From: Bacillus sp. ISL-7
Lineage (GTDB): Bacteria > Bacillota > Bacilli > Bacillales_B > DSM-18226
DNA length: 64,000 nucleotides
Reading direction: 5' to 3'
Assembly: GCF_018613065.1 (NCBI RefSeq)
Contig: NZ_JAGGQW010000034.1
Coordinates: 261,568-325,567, forward strand
The notes under the pieces are model-generated. The model was not told the origin of the DNA, did no database searches, and saw only the letters and a list, made by a program, of their open reading frames with translations. Numbering within the stretch: the first letter of the stretch is position 1; each line of letters begins with the position of its first letter. The translations under genes and the position numbers were made by a program. Below are positions 29,500-41,272 of this stretch, piece by piece.

Positions 29500-29525
29500 C
29501 GTCACCTTCACGGGTGGCGTTTTTA
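29500..29525 (+). terminator. Terminator
   Basis: CGTCACC / GGTGGCG with a 6-nt loop and five T; probably ended the truncated repressor gene. Confidence 0.75.
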
Positions 29526-29589
29526 TTTGTACAAAAATTAAAGAAAGCCCTATGTTCAAGGGCCCAATTGTCGTGTAAAGTATCGATAA

Positions 29590-29766
29590 TTAATTCTTAA
29601 AGTTTTCCTCAATTTTATGAATATACACGACACCGCTCGTTACAACTGAACCATTTGTTTCACCGCAATGGGGGCAATTTATATACTCACGCTCCTTGCC
29701 TCCAGGGACATTCATTTCCGTAACTTGGAAATAAAACTCTTTTTCACATTTTTTGCAGTTCAACAA
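29590..29766 (-). CDS. Small zinc-ribbon protein
   Basis: This 58-residue protein has two cysteine pairs, CKKC near residue 4 and CPHC near residue 32, spaced as in a zinc ribbon, with no membrane segment. It starts with TTG, seven bases after GGAGGG, and ends in TAA. The function is unknown; such ribbons often bind nucleic acid or a partner protein. A near-perfect cre site lies 55 bases upstream of its start, suggesting catabolite control. It is intact among truncated neighbours. Confidence 0.68.
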   Translation of the reverse strand: MLNCKKCEKEFYFQVTEMNVPGGKEREYINCPHCGETNGSVVTSGVVYIHKIEENFKN

Positions 29767-29820
29767 AAGACATCCCTCCGTGTACTTTTATTAGTAACTC
29801 AAAGTATATATTCGCCAAGT

Positions 29821-29834
29821 TGTAAGCGTTTTCC
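29821..29834. promoter_or_regulatory. Catabolite-responsive element (cre)
   Basis: TGTAAGCGTTTTCC fits TGWAARCGYTWNCW at every position except the last. It lies upstream of the minus-strand zinc-ribbon gene and of the plus-strand truncated MocR gene, so it may be left from either. Confidence 0.68.
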
Positions 29835-29945
29835 TCCTTAATATTATTTATTTGACGGAATTATAAAGGACATTATGAATATACCTACTGGGGGTATATA
29901 ATAAAAGGAGCACGGTATATTGCGAATAGGGTACGTATCTTTCGT

Positions 29946-30155
29946 TGGTTACTATTACCGGGCAAAATCACAGGTACGGAATTTGAAAGGGTAGCTGCAC
30001 AAAATGGGGTACAAGTGTATGCGGCGGAACGATTTGTGGTTGGAAATAGTTGTCCAGAGCGGGCTGTAAGAGTTTCGATCTGTGCTCCACAATCACTCGA
30101 AGAGCTTGAGCAAGGATTGATAATCCTTAAACGTTTACTAAAAGAACATACATAA
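29946..30155 (+). pseudogene. C-terminal fragment of a MocR-type aminotransferase-regulator
   Basis: Seventy codons read as the end of a fold-type I aminotransferase domain (QVYAAERFVVGNSCPERAVR, then SLEELEQGLIILKRLL). This is the pattern of GntR/MocR-family regulators. The helix-turn-helix and about 400 residues before it are absent. The terminator following it is intact. Confidence 0.65.
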
Positions 30156-30163
30156 TATTATTT

Positions 30164-30192
30164 GCCATACAATTAATATTGTATGGCTTTTT
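30164..30192 (+). terminator. Terminator after the MocR fragment
   Basis: GCCATACAAT / ATTGTATGGC with a 4-nt loop, then six T. A diverged copy of the same hairpin lies at 30639-30668. Confidence 0.9.
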
Positions 30193-30404
30193 TGTGTTTT
30201 TTGGGTCTTCCTCTTCTCGTGCACTGATTGCAAGCATGATAAAACGAACAAAGACAATTCGAGCCTTGCTTTTTATCAAGAAGCTAAACTTGTGAAGGGG
30301 GACAGAGTGTTTTTTCCTGGCAAGGTTCGTCGAGGTGTTAACATTATCTGTTTACCATATAAAAAATAAAGTGAAATGCACAAAGTAATGAGGAGGAAAA
30401 TGAA

Positions 30405-30596
30405 ATGAGTAAAAAAATACACGTACAGTCCTACGAGAAAGAAGACTTGAAGAGAGGTCTGTCAAGTCGTCATATCCAGATGATAGCCATAGGGGGCTCA
30501 ATTGGAACTGGTCTCTTCTATGGTTCTTCCTGGGCCATTAGCAGAGGGGGACCGGCAGTTCTGCTGACATATTTACTTGTTATTGGAAGTCTATAA
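30405..30596 (+). pseudogene. N-terminal fragment of an amino acid permease
   Basis: GAGGAGG and ATG start a normal APC-family amino-acid permease: a cytoplasmic arm ([20 protein letters not shown]) and the first membrane segment with the substrate-binding GGSIGTGLF motif. The frame stops after 63 codons, whereas the family has about 450. The rest of the gene is not in the window, so this is a deletion remnant. Confidence 0.8.
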
Positions 30597-30638
30597 TAAT
30601 GGTTATTTTAGCATAGATTATGGGAAGGAAATTGTTTG

Positions 30639-30668
30639 CCATGCAATTATAATATTGTACGGTTTTTT
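30639..30668 (+). terminator. Terminator, diverged copy of 30164-30192
   Basis: CCATGCAAT / ATTGTACGG with one mismatch, then six T. The shared flanking TTTGCCAT and GTA-GG sequence shows relatedness to the hairpin 470 bp upstream. Confidence 0.72.
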
Positions 30669-30834
30669 GATGCGTGTTAAAATGTTTTAAATCTAGTTGT
30701 AGAGTAATCAGAGTAAGGTCTAATAAAAATTAACTGAAAATTCAGGGTATTTCAGAGCATAGGTGGCTATTAAACTTTTTAAAATAATAGTTTAATGTAA
30801 TCCATTACTAAAAATAAAAAAGGAATGATTATAA

Positions 30835-32037
30835 ATGGAAAATAAATTTGCTGATAGAACTAATTTAGTAAAACCTTCTGAGACTCGTGAAATATTAAAA
30901 GTAACAGAAAGACCAGAAGTTATCTCTTTTGCGGGAGGCCTGCCAGCTCCAGAGTTGTTTCCTGTAGAAGCTCTTAAGAATGCATGCAATGCTGTATTGA
31001 ATGAAGAAGGTGCAGCTTCTCTTCAATATAGTACGACTGAAGGATTTATTCCTTTAAGAGCAGCTATTAGTCAAAGGATGAAAGTTATTGGGATCGACTC
31101 TACTATTGAAAATGTTCTTATCACATCAGGGTCCCAGCAAGCAATCGACCTTACTGGAAGGATATTTATCAATGAGGGGGATACGATTATTTGTGAAAGC
31201 CCTACCTATCTTGCAGCCATTAATGCATTCAAGTCATACAATCCCAAATTTGTTGAAGTAGCTATGGATGATGATGGTATGGATATGGATCAGCTAGAGA
31301 AAACGCTGCAAGAGCATCCTAACACGAAATTTATCTATACGATTCCAGATTTCCAAAACCCTACAGGTCGCACATTAAAGCTAGAAAGACGAAAGAGAAT
31401 AATAGAGCTCGCTAATCAATATGATGTACTGATTGTAGAGGATAATCCCTATGGAGCGATCAGATTTGCTGGAGAAGCACTCCCGCCTGTGAAATATTTT
31501 GACACTGAGGGTAGAGTAATTTATATCAGCACCTTTTCTAAGATTTTTACTCCCGGTCTTCGACTTGGGTGGATTTGTGCAGACGAATCTTTCATTGAAA
31601 AGTACGTTGCTTTTAAGCAAACAGCTGACTTACATACTGACAGCTTTGCTCAAAGAATTACAGCTAAGTATTTGGAACTTTACGATATCGATAAGCACAT
31701 TAATAAAATCAAATCTGTTTATAAAGAAAGATGCACAGTCATGTTATCTTGCATTGAAGAATTTTTCCCAAAGAATTTGTCTTACAGTAAACCAGAAGGT
31801 GGATTATTTATTTGGGTTGAGTTTCCTGAGGCTGTTGATTCTAGGGAATTATTCGCTGAATGTTTGGCAAATAATGTTGCGTTTGTTCCTGGTACCCCAT
31901 TCTTTCCGAATGGAACAAAGAATAATGCTTTACGTTTAAATTACTCGAATATGCCTAAAGAGAAAATTAGGGAAGGTATGAAGCGTATGGGAGAAGTGCT
32001 ACATCGTGAATTAGAAAAAGAAACAATTCTTTTATGA
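30835..32037 (+). CDS. PLP-dependent aminotransferase, class I/II (2-aminoadipate-type)
   Basis: A 400-residue fold-type I aminotransferase of the LysN/MocR-catalytic-domain subgroup. Visible motifs are the N-terminal FAGGLPAPELFP, the cofactor aspartate/tyrosine region VEDNPYGAIRF near 200 and the Schiff-base lysine in STFSKIFTPGLRLGW near 231. The substrate cannot be read from sequence; relatives act on 2-aminoadipate, branched-chain or aromatic amino acids. AAAGGA precedes the ATG. It stands next to the broken MocR and permease genes, with which it may once have formed an amino-acid locus. Confidence 0.88.
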   Translation: MENKFADRTNLVKPSETREILKVTERPEVISFAGGLPAPELFPVEALKNACNAVLNEEGAASLQYSTTEGFIPLRAAISQRMKVIGIDSTIENVLITSGSQQAIDLTGRIFINEGDTIICESPTYLAAINAFKSYNPKFVEVAMDDDGMDMDQLEKTLQEHPNTKFIYTIPDFQNPTGRTLKLERRKRIIELANQYDVLIVEDNPYGAIRFAGEALPPVKYFDTEGRVIYISTFSKIFTPGLRLGWICADESFIEKYVAFKQTADLHTDSFAQRITAKYLELYDIDKHINKIKSVYKERCTVMLSCIEEFFPKNLSYSKPEGGLFIWVEFPEAVDSRELFAECLANNVAFVPGTPFFPNGTKNNALRLNYSNMPKEKIREGMKRMGEVLHRELEKETILL

Positions 32038-32139
32038 TTCAGAGGTCACAGTCTGACCGAGGAAGACACATAGAAGAAATTTATCCCGTTCCAAGGATAA
32101 ATTGTAATGTTTATTTTATTCTTAGAAAGGAGTACTATA

Positions 32140-32952
32140 ATGCAATTTTTCTTTGATCACCTTGTTTGGTTCTTTAAGAAACCAGAGAAAGCAATTTCAC
32201 CGTTAAAACAAAGAGGACTTCATGCGGTGAAGGGGGGCCGTCATGAATCTTGGGGAACATATAATACCCTAACCTATTTTGGCTTAAGTTATATTGAATT
32301 TTTAGGAATTGAAAATTTATCAATAGCTGAAAAACATGGTGAAAATCGATTGATTACGCAAATCGTTGAACAGCTAGCAAAAGAAAGTCGGGAAGGTCCT
32401 GCGAAAGTAGCGATCCAAACAAATCAAATTGAAGAACTAGCAATAAAACTTAAAGCAGAAGGACTTACAGTATATGGGCCGCTTACTGGGGAGAGAGTTC
32501 GTGCAGATGGTCAGGTAATCAGGTGGTCATTGTTATTCCCTGAATACGCGGAAAACAAGGTTCCTTTACCATTTTTTATTGAATGGGAAAAATCAGATGA
32601 AGAAAGGTATTCGGAATTAGAGGAACAAAGACTCATAGGGTCACACATATTAGGTCAGCCAAAATTGGAAAGTGTTGGTTTCGTCGTAAATAATTTGGAT
32701 AAAACATTAGAAATTTGGAGGAAATTGTTTTGCCTTAAACAAGGCGAGGAGTATATCGATACGGAAATCAATGCACGTTGTAGAATTTTAAAATTGAACA
32801 GAACTAATTTATTATTTTTTACACCAATTGGAGATGGTCCGGCTGCTAAGGTATTAAAAGAAAAAGGGGAGACTCCTTTTTTAGTGAACCTTACTGACAC
32901 AAATCAAAGTCACTTTTTTGGAATGTTGGATGGTTATTGGAGGTTCCAGTAA
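32140..32952 (+). CDS. VOC-superfamily (glyoxalase-like) protein
   Basis: This 270-residue protein has two vicinal-oxygen-chelate modules. The first begins FFDHLVWFFKKPEKAI with GGRHESWGTYNTL, typical of the glyoxalase_3 family (PF13468); the second covers about residues 180-265. Members are metal-binding but mostly uncharacterised. The ATG at 32140 has AAAGGAG 8 bases upstream; an earlier in-frame ATG adds eleven hydrophobic residues and has no ribosome-binding site. It follows the aminotransferase by about 100 bases and could be co-transcribed. Confidence 0.8.
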   Translation: MQFFFDHLVWFFKKPEKAISPLKQRGLHAVKGGRHESWGTYNTLTYFGLSYIEFLGIENLSIAEKHGENRLITQIVEQLAKESREGPAKVAIQTNQIEELAIKLKAEGLTVYGPLTGERVRADGQVIRWSLLFPEYAENKVPLPFFIEWEKSDEERYSELEEQRLIGSHILGQPKLESVGFVVNNLDKTLEIWRKLFCLKQGEEYIDTEINARCRILKLNRTNLLFFTPIGDGPAAKVLKEKGETPFLVNLTDTNQSHFFGMLDGYWRFQ

Positions 32953-33225
32953 TATATTAAAACCATTATATAATAAATTACAGATTGAGATTGAATATGC
33001 TCCTTTTATATTGGCTTGCAAAATACCCGATACGGTTCACCGTAACGTATCTAAATCGATTTGGTGGGGAAGAGTAAGAGTCTCTTCACACATCCTAACT
33101 ATTATGTTTTAAGTGATTCCCTGAAATTCTCGGACCTGATGAAGGATAGCAGAGTTGAATAAGACGACATAAAAAAGATGATTTCATCATATTTATCATT
33201 AATGAGAGGTTAAAGAGGTGAATAC

Positions 33226-33414
33226 ATGTTACGCAATGTTGGCAGAAGACTCATCTGGTTTTTAATCGGAAGTACGATTTTTGCTACATTTATCGGATTT
33301 ACCCTGTTTAAGGCTGGCCTCATATCATTTCCAGGTATTCCTAAATCCCAAAGTGCAATGAATAATAAACATCCTAATCGAAATAGAAGAGTTGGTAGAA
33401 TTCGAGTTACTTAG
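33226..33414 (+). CDS. Small single-pass membrane protein of unknown function
   Basis: A 62-residue protein with one membrane helix (about residues 9-31) and a basic tail (NKHPNRNRRVGRIRV). AAGAGGTG lies 8 bases before the ATG, which supports expression. No family recognised. It is isolated between the VOC gene and the phage-type replication genes. Confidence 0.5.
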   Translation: MLRNVGRRLIWFLIGSTIFATFIGFTLFKAGLISFPGIPKSQSAMNNKHPNRNRRVGRIRVT

Positions 33415-33560
33415 AGATATGATATCGTTAGCTTCAATAGTGTGTGTCTATGTAGTATTTCCTTGTAGTATAAAATGCTGCACATTTTTCTTACTGTAAC
33501 ATTATTTCGGAAAAAACAAGTCAAACATTCGAAGACTGCCAGATTTTTAAAGTTCATAAG

Positions 33561-33604
33561 AGGTTTGGGCTTCTTGCATCGCAATGTGCGAAAAGCCCAA
33601 ACCT
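33561..33604. terminator. Long inverted repeat, probable terminator
   Basis: AGGTTTGGGCTT / AAGCCCAAACCT, a perfect 12-bp stem with a 20-nt loop, followed by TTTAATATATTT. The T-run is broken, so termination is likely but not certain. The rest of 33415-33745 shows no gene. Confidence 0.6.
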
Positions 33605-33745
33605 TTAATATATTTGTATCTTTACTCCTGTGATACAAAAACGTGAGTAAGAAAGTAATAGGCACAGTTATTTGGAAAGCCTTCAAAACCGTATCTATGC
33701 TCGTTGTTCTTCCCGTGGTTTTGGTTTTTCCGTAGCCTAGTCTTC

Positions 33746-34009
33746 TTAAGGTGCTTCCCCGGCAGTCAAATCCAAAACGAATTCATTAGGGATGCAGCGT
33801 GACCCCCCAGTTGAACTCTGAAGCAAATCACAAATCTTTGGTGGATGCGGCGATTGAGCCACAAATTCCAATAGATTCTTGTGCACTTTTTCATACGAAT
33901 ATTTTTGCAAGACCATATGCCAGCCATCCAGCTTCTTTTGATCGAAATGAAACTTTTCATAATAGACTTCAATTAGTTCCATTAAATTATAAATCTCTTT
34001 TTTATTCAT
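33746..34009 (-). CDS. Phage-type replicative helicase loader/inhibitor (G39P-like)
   Basis: This 87-residue protein begins MNKKEIYNLMELIEVYYEKF and continues with LDGWHMVLQKYSYEKVHKNLLEF, like G39P-family proteins of Gram-positive phages that bring the helicase to the origin. The start overlaps the end of the upstream replication gene by eight bases, indicating translational coupling. A longer frame exists but lies inside that gene. Together they look like a two-gene phage replication module with no other phage genes nearby. Confidence 0.72.
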   Translation of the reverse strand: MNKKEIYNLMELIEVYYEKFHFDQKKLDGWHMVLQKYSYEKVHKNLLEFVAQSPHPPKICDLLQSSTGGSRCIPNEFVLDLTAGEAP

Positions 34010-34718
34010 CAAAGTTAAAATCCTCCTCAGACATTCTCTTCTTTCTTTCCTGTTGATTGAGATAAGATTCAAATTTTGTTCCAAACAACGTCTCCGGCCT
34101 TAGAAACTTATTCCAAGCAGGATCAGACTTCCATTCAGCTGTCTTTAAATCAATGACTCTTTTAAATTCCTCAAAGGTAAAACCTTCTTTATATCTCGCA
34201 TGAATCATTTCCCTCGTTTTAATAGAACCTGGTTTAAAGTTCTTTCCTGTTATCTCATTCAAATAGTTGATAATTTCAGCATATGGTATCTCCTTTTTTA
34301 CGGAAGAACTGACAGTTGTTACCTTCGTATTATTAGCCTCTTCCTCCGGTGCATTCTCCTCAACAGGCTTAGCTGGACGTTCCAAAATGCTATCCTCTAG
34401 CTCTTTCACTTTTTCATAGTCAATGCTGTACCATTTTGTCTTATCCATTTTCATCTCATTCCAGTTATTTGATAGAAGTAATCCCATCATCTCCAACGAG
34501 CGAATCGTCCGCTTAATCGTACTCACTGACCAAAATGGTAGCTGCTTCTGCCATTCCTCATACGTGTTATACACCCAGGTTCTCTCCTCAATAACATGTT
34601 TGCTGATTCCAAGCCAATAATGAATTTGCTGCAGCACCACTGCCTCATTTACACCAATTTTAGCTGCCAAACTAGGAATAATCATCAATGGACTTTCAGT
34701 TATTAACAACCTGCTCAT
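34002..34718 (-). CDS. Phage-type replication initiator with conserved C-terminal domain
   Basis: This 238-residue protein has an N-terminal winged-helix-like region (IIPSLAAKIGVNEAVVLQQIHYWL and FWSVSTIKRTIRSLEMMGLL) and an acidic linker. The C-terminal domain (IINYLNEITGKNFKPGS to FGTKFESYL) matches the phage replication-protein tail family Phg_2220_C. Such proteins open phage origins. No integrase, capsid or lysis gene is in reach, so this is a remnant or a domesticated pair. It is coupled to the helicase-loader-like gene downstream. Confidence 0.82.
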   Translation of the reverse strand: MSRLLITESPLMIIPSLAAKIGVNEAVVLQQIHYWLGISKHVIEERTWVYNTYEEWQKQLPFWSVSTIKRTIRSLEMMGLLLSNNWNEMKMDKTKWYSIDYEKVKELEDSILERPAKPVEENAPEEEANNTKVTTVSSSVKKEIPYAEIINYLNEITGKNFKPGSIKTREMIHARYKEGFTFEEFKRVIDLKTAEWKSDPAWNKFLRPETLFGTKFESYLNQQERKKRMSEEDFNFDE

Positions 34719-37470
<2,752 letters not shown>

Positions 37471-37558
37471 CAAAGCCCGGGACTTTACGTAAAGGAAGAA
37501 GTAGCAAAGGTAAATAACAGAAATGAAAAATATAAAAAAATCTAATTAGAGTAAAAAA

Positions 37559-37598
37559 AATAGGCTCATTCCTTTGAACACAAAGGGTTGGGCCTATT
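37559..37598 (+). terminator. Terminator after katG
   Basis: An 18-bp near-perfect stem (AATAGGCTCATTCCTTTG with CAAAGGGTTGGGCCTATT) around a 4-nt loop. The T-run is short on the plus strand, while A8 upstream gives a T-run on the minus strand, so it may serve the minus-strand gene as well. Confidence 0.7.
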
Positions 37599-37693
37599 TG
37601 GAGATATTATTACGTTTGAACGGACTTTACAGTCAGAGATGTTGAATTATTTACAGAGATTTCAGGTGATGAAGGAATACAACAAAAACCATC

Positions 37694-38359
37694 CTATATT
37701 GAATGGTTTTTATCTTTATCATAATTTGATGATGTACTTGAGTGTGTTAATATACTGTCTAATACTTTTTCAGTAAATAGCATAAAGTAATTAAGTATTA
37801 GCCCCCCTAAACAAACGGTTAATATAGTCCCAACGCCAATTGGTCCATTTAAAAACATTGCCATTATTAAGAATACGAGGTAAATGAACGTTTTCGAAAA
37901 AAATATATTTGTTCTAGTTAATTCTTGTATGATTAAGGTTAATCGGTCAACTGGAATCGGTGCAATATTTGTGTGTAAATATGTTGCGGTTCCTAATCCT
38001 ATAACAACTAAGCCGATTCCAAAACAAACAACTTTGCTGTACCATAGTTCAGGTGTTATCAAATTGTGCAATAAAAAAAGCCACATATCAATACCAATAC
38101 CCGTTATAAATGCTGTTAACAACCCCAAAACTTCTGGTCTTTGCCTTTTTAAAAATGAATTACAACCTATCAATAGTAAAGCTAATATTATTTCCCAACT
38201 TCCCACAGTAAGCCCCACATTTATGGACAGTCCTACCAAGAGTGCATCATAAGGTGAAGTTCCAAGGTCTGATTGAATAGTGAAAGAAATACCAAGGGTT
38301 AATATTAAAATTCCTAATACATAAAAAACATATTTCACTTTACTCGACCTCTTTATCAA
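37694..38359 (-). CDS. YczE/YitT-family membrane protein
   Basis: This 221-residue protein has five to six membrane segments. It opens VFYVLGILILTLGISFTIQSDLGTSPYDAL, the YczE pattern (DLGTSPYD), with a repeat-like DMW/PVDRL region later. YczE-family proteins are of unknown function; B. subtilis YczE affects a biosynthetic pathway indirectly. Its ATG overlaps the stop of the upstream GNAT gene by four bases, so the two are translationally coupled. Confidence 0.8.
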   Translation of the reverse strand: MIKRSSKVKYVFYVLGILILTLGISFTIQSDLGTSPYDALLVGLSINVGLTVGSWEIILALLLIGCNSFLKRQRPEVLGLLTAFITGIGIDMWLFLLHNLITPELWYSKVVCFGIGLVVIGLGTATYLHTNIAPIPVDRLTLIIQELTRTNIFFSKTFIYLVFLIMAMFLNGPIGVGTILTVCLGGLILNYFMLFTEKVLDSILTHSSTSSNYDKDKNHSI

Positions 38360-38799
38360 TATTTACTAGACAATTCTTTGAGCATTAGAATATGTGGGAT
38401 ACCATCTTCCATAAAGATATTAGATGAAGTACAATAACCAAGTTTTTTATAAAAACCTTCCGCCTGTGTTTGTCCATGTAATTTAACCTGCGAGGCTCCC
38501 CGTTCTTCCGCGATTTCTTCTAACGCTTTAATAATGATTTTTCCAAGTCCAAATTTACGATAAGGTTCGAGGATGCAGATTCTTTCCAATTTACCTACTC
38601 CATCAATAAACCTTATCCTTCCCGTTCCGACTGGTTGTTCATTGTAATGGACTAATATGTGTTCGCAAAGTCCATTCAGTGTATCAAATTGATCAAATTC
38701 ATCTTCTAGTGGTACGCCTTGTTCTTTCACAAATACTTCTTTCCTTATTGCAAATGCTACCCTTAAATTTTCATCAATTGTTGCTCTTTTTGCATTCAT
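38356..38799 (-). CDS. GNAT-family N-acetyltransferase (YjcF-like)
   Basis: This 147-residue acetyltransferase has the acetyl-CoA motif YRKFGLGKIIIKALEE near residue 80 and the end motif VKLHGQTQAEGFYKKLGY. This subgroup resembles YjcF/ElaA-type enzymes; the substrate is unknown. It forms a two-gene operon with the membrane protein downstream and is divergent from a MarR-type regulator, with palindromes between them that may be the operator. Confidence 0.85.
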   Translation of the reverse strand: MNAKRATIDENLRVAFAIRKEVFVKEQGVPLEDEFDQFDTLNGLCEHILVHYNEQPVGTGRIRFIDGVGKLERICILEPYRKFGLGKIIIKALEEIAEERGASQVKLHGQTQAEGFYKKLGYCTSSNIFMEDGIPHILMLKELSSKY

Positions 38800-38836
38800 T
38801 TTTATCAGTCCTTTTAAATTAAATTATCTATCATCA

Positions 38837-38905
38837 TTTTGTTGCAAATGCAATAAAATTAGGTTAAATTTAATTTATATCACTTTTATAGTAAATGCAA
38901 CAAAA
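38837..38905. promoter_or_regulatory. Probable MarR operators between the GNAT and MarR genes
   Basis: A 22-bp imperfect palindrome TTTTGTTGCA-AA-TGCAATAAAA (38837-38858) is followed 35 bp downstream by the matching half-site AAATGCAACAAAA (38893-38905). TTGCA-TGCAA palindromes of this size are usual MarR targets, and the position fits control of both directions. Confidence 0.65.
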
Positions 38906-38927
38906 AGTATGGGTTAAGGAGTTAATT

Positions 38928-39380
38928 ATGAAGGAAATTCTTCGTGAAATTGGAATGATAGCAAGGGCATTAGATTCTATAAGTAATATAGAATTTAAAG
39001 AATATGACCTTACAAAAGGGCAGTATTTGTACCTGGTGCGAATATGTGAAAACCCAGGAATCATTCAAGAAAAGTTAGCTGAGATGATAAAAGTAGATCG
39101 AACAACAGCAGCTCGTGCTATAAAAAAACTTGAAATTAATGGCTTTATTGAAAAGAAAGAAGATCAACATAACAAAAAAATAAAAAAACTCTTTCCAACA
39201 GAGAAAGGGAAAAATGTTTTTCCTTTTATAAAAAGAGAAAATGATTATTCCAATATCGTTGCATTAGAGGGATTTTCCGAAAGAGAAGTAGAAACCATTT
39301 TCAACCTTCTTCAAAGAGTAAGAAAAAATATAGAAAAAGACTGGGAATTTGTAAAAAAGGGAAACAAGAGAAATTATTGA
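38928..39380 (+). CDS. MarR-family transcriptional regulator
   Basis: This 150-residue winged-helix protein has its recognition region in QEKLAEMIKVDRTTAARAIKKLEINGFIEKKED (near residues 46-80). The ATG at 38928 has AAGGAG 6 bases upstream; the longer frame from 38895 is preceded by no site. The next two genes are paiA- and paiB-like, so it may control them as well as the divergent GNAT-membrane pair. Confidence 0.86.
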   Translation: MKEILREIGMIARALDSISNIEFKEYDLTKGQYLYLVRICENPGIIQEKLAEMIKVDRTTAARAIKKLEINGFIEKKEDQHNKKIKKLFPTEKGKNVFPFIKRENDYSNIVALEGFSEREVETIFNLLQRVRKNIEKDWEFVKKGNKRNY

Positions 39381-39405
39381 TTATATGAAGGAGCGACATA
39401 TTTAA

Positions 39406-39924
<519 letters not shown>

Positions 39925-39947
39925 CTTTTTTTGAAAGGTGGATTATT

Positions 39948-40571
39948 ATGTATATTCCAAAATTTTTTAAGGTCACAAATGTTGATGAAATTTGGGATTT
40001 TGTTCAAAAACACTCTTTTGGAACGATTGTCACAACAGAACAAGGGAAACCAATTGCCACTCATTTGCCTTTGGGGTTAAATAAAAAAGATGATGATTAC
40101 TATATTACTGGGCATTTGGCTTATGGAAATCCTCAGTGGAGAACATTTGAAACCTGTGAAGATGGGCTTGTTATGTTTCAGGGACCGAACGCTTACATTT
40201 CTTCTTCTTGGTATGGTCATGAAGAAGTACCAACATGGAATTATCAAGCCGTCCATATATATGGTAAAGCAAGCATTTTAGAGAAAGATGAATTAATAGA
40301 AGAATTAACAATAATGCTGGAAAAATATGAAGAAAATCGTGAAAATCCAGTTTTATGGGATAAACTTTCTCCTGAACTATTAGAAAATCAACTGCAAGGT
40401 ATTGTTGGTTTTAAGATTAAAGTTGAACAAATCCAGGCTGCATATAAATTAAGTCAGAACCGAAATGAAACGGATTATATGAACATCATTGATAAATTAC
40501 AAAATGAAGAAAATCCAAATTCGAAACAAATGGCAGAACTGATGGAAAAGAGATTAAAAAATCACATATAA
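39948..40571 (+). CDS. paiB: FMN-binding negative regulator PaiB
   Basis: This 207-residue protein matches the PaiB family: MYIPKFFKVTN at the start, a flavin-binding split-barrel with THLPLGLNKK and the NAYISSSWYGHEEVPTWNYQAVHIYG block near 83-108. In B. subtilis PaiB acts with PaiA in repression of sporulation and protease genes. It lies 23 bases after paiA in the same operon with GAAAGGTGG in front. Confidence 0.9.
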   Translation: MYIPKFFKVTNVDEIWDFVQKHSFGTIVTTEQGKPIATHLPLGLNKKDDDYYITGHLAYGNPQWRTFETCEDGLVMFQGPNAYISSSWYGHEEVPTWNYQAVHIYGKASILEKDELIEELTIMLEKYEENRENPVLWDKLSPELLENQLQGIVGFKIKVEQIQAAYKLSQNRNETDYMNIIDKLQNEENPNSKQMAELMEKRLKNHI

Positions 40572-40607
40572 GCTCACTTTGATGATATTTATCAAATCTG
40601 TTGTGGA

Positions 40608-40832
40608 ATGGAAGAGGAAGAAACATTAAGGAAGGCAAAGCTTGCGAATGAACGGTTAAAACTCATGAAAGCTCATTTTCCAAATGACTTTCGATGGTGG
40701 GAAGAGGCAATTAGAGAGAGTTTAAACGAAAAAGAAAGAGAGGTATTATATCTAAAAAGAATACTAGGTGATCATCCCCCGTTTGTTCCGAATCAAGGAA
40801 TGATGGGGGATTATTTTTTTGTTTTTTCGTGA
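40608..40832 (+). CDS. Doubtful small frame, unknown
   Basis: A 74-codon frame follows paiB. Its first 50 residues are charged and helix-prone (LANERLKLMKAHFPNDFRWW), but no ribosome-binding site precedes the ATG and the C-terminal 20 codons read through a terminator hairpin. It may be the 3-prime remnant of a longer gene. I do not recognise it. Confidence 0.3.
   Translation: MEEEETLRKAKLANERLKLMKAHFPNDFRWWEEAIRESLNEKEREVLYLKRILGDHPPFVPNQGMMGDYFFVFS
40771..40820 (+). terminator. Terminator downstream of paiAB
   Basis: CATCCCCC pairs with GGGGGATTA around a 24-nt loop and is followed by seven T. Confidence 0.75.
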
Positions 40833-40875
40833 CAATCCTTTATTTTCCAACCTATAAAGAAACTTAAACGGAAGA

Positions 40876-41148
40876 TCATGATTTTACACCGATAAAAATA
40901 CAGCCAACTCCGATGAAAATCCAGACTATTTTGGCAAATGAAATATTCCCCGTCAATCCTAGAACACCAATTGTAGTCGTTAAGATGAGAATAATAGGGC
41001 CAACGAGTGCCAGAGAACTATTAACTAAAAGGGCCTTTTCAACTGAATTAAACTTAATCATAAGTATAGCTGCAAGTATTTCAATACTTCCTGAAAGTAC
41101 TCTTAATAAGGCCATTCCCAAAACGGCTATTTCAATAAAAATAAACAT
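40876..41148 (-). CDS. DUF2619 membrane protein, YqhV-like
   Basis: This 90-residue protein has three membrane segments. LRVLSGSIEILAAILMIKFNSVEKALLVNS and LALVGPIILILTTTIG match YqhV/DUF2619, a family found in spore formers; B. subtilis yqhV lies next to the spoIIIA operon. Its function is unknown. A GGAGGA site precedes the ATG. It is an isolated single gene here. Confidence 0.75.
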   Translation of the reverse strand: MFIFIEIAVLGMALLRVLSGSIEILAAILMIKFNSVEKALLVNSSLALVGPIILILTTTIGVLGLTGNISFAKIVWIFIGVGCIFIGVKS

Positions 41149-41272
41149 ATTCTCCTCCTATGTAATACTGTTCATCTCTCATCCGTATATGTTTATTATA
41201 TGAATGGAGGGACAAGAACTTAACGAAATGCATATCCATGGGACGTCAAAAAAGACAAGATGAGGCCTATCC

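Noticed and set aside
33411..33686. 91-codon minus-strand frame
   Set aside because: It runs through a 12-bp inverted repeat and has no start site or family pattern.
37588..37776. 62-codon plus-strand frame after katG
   Set aside because: It begins inside the terminator hairpin and overlaps the end of the YczE-like gene; no ribosome-binding site.
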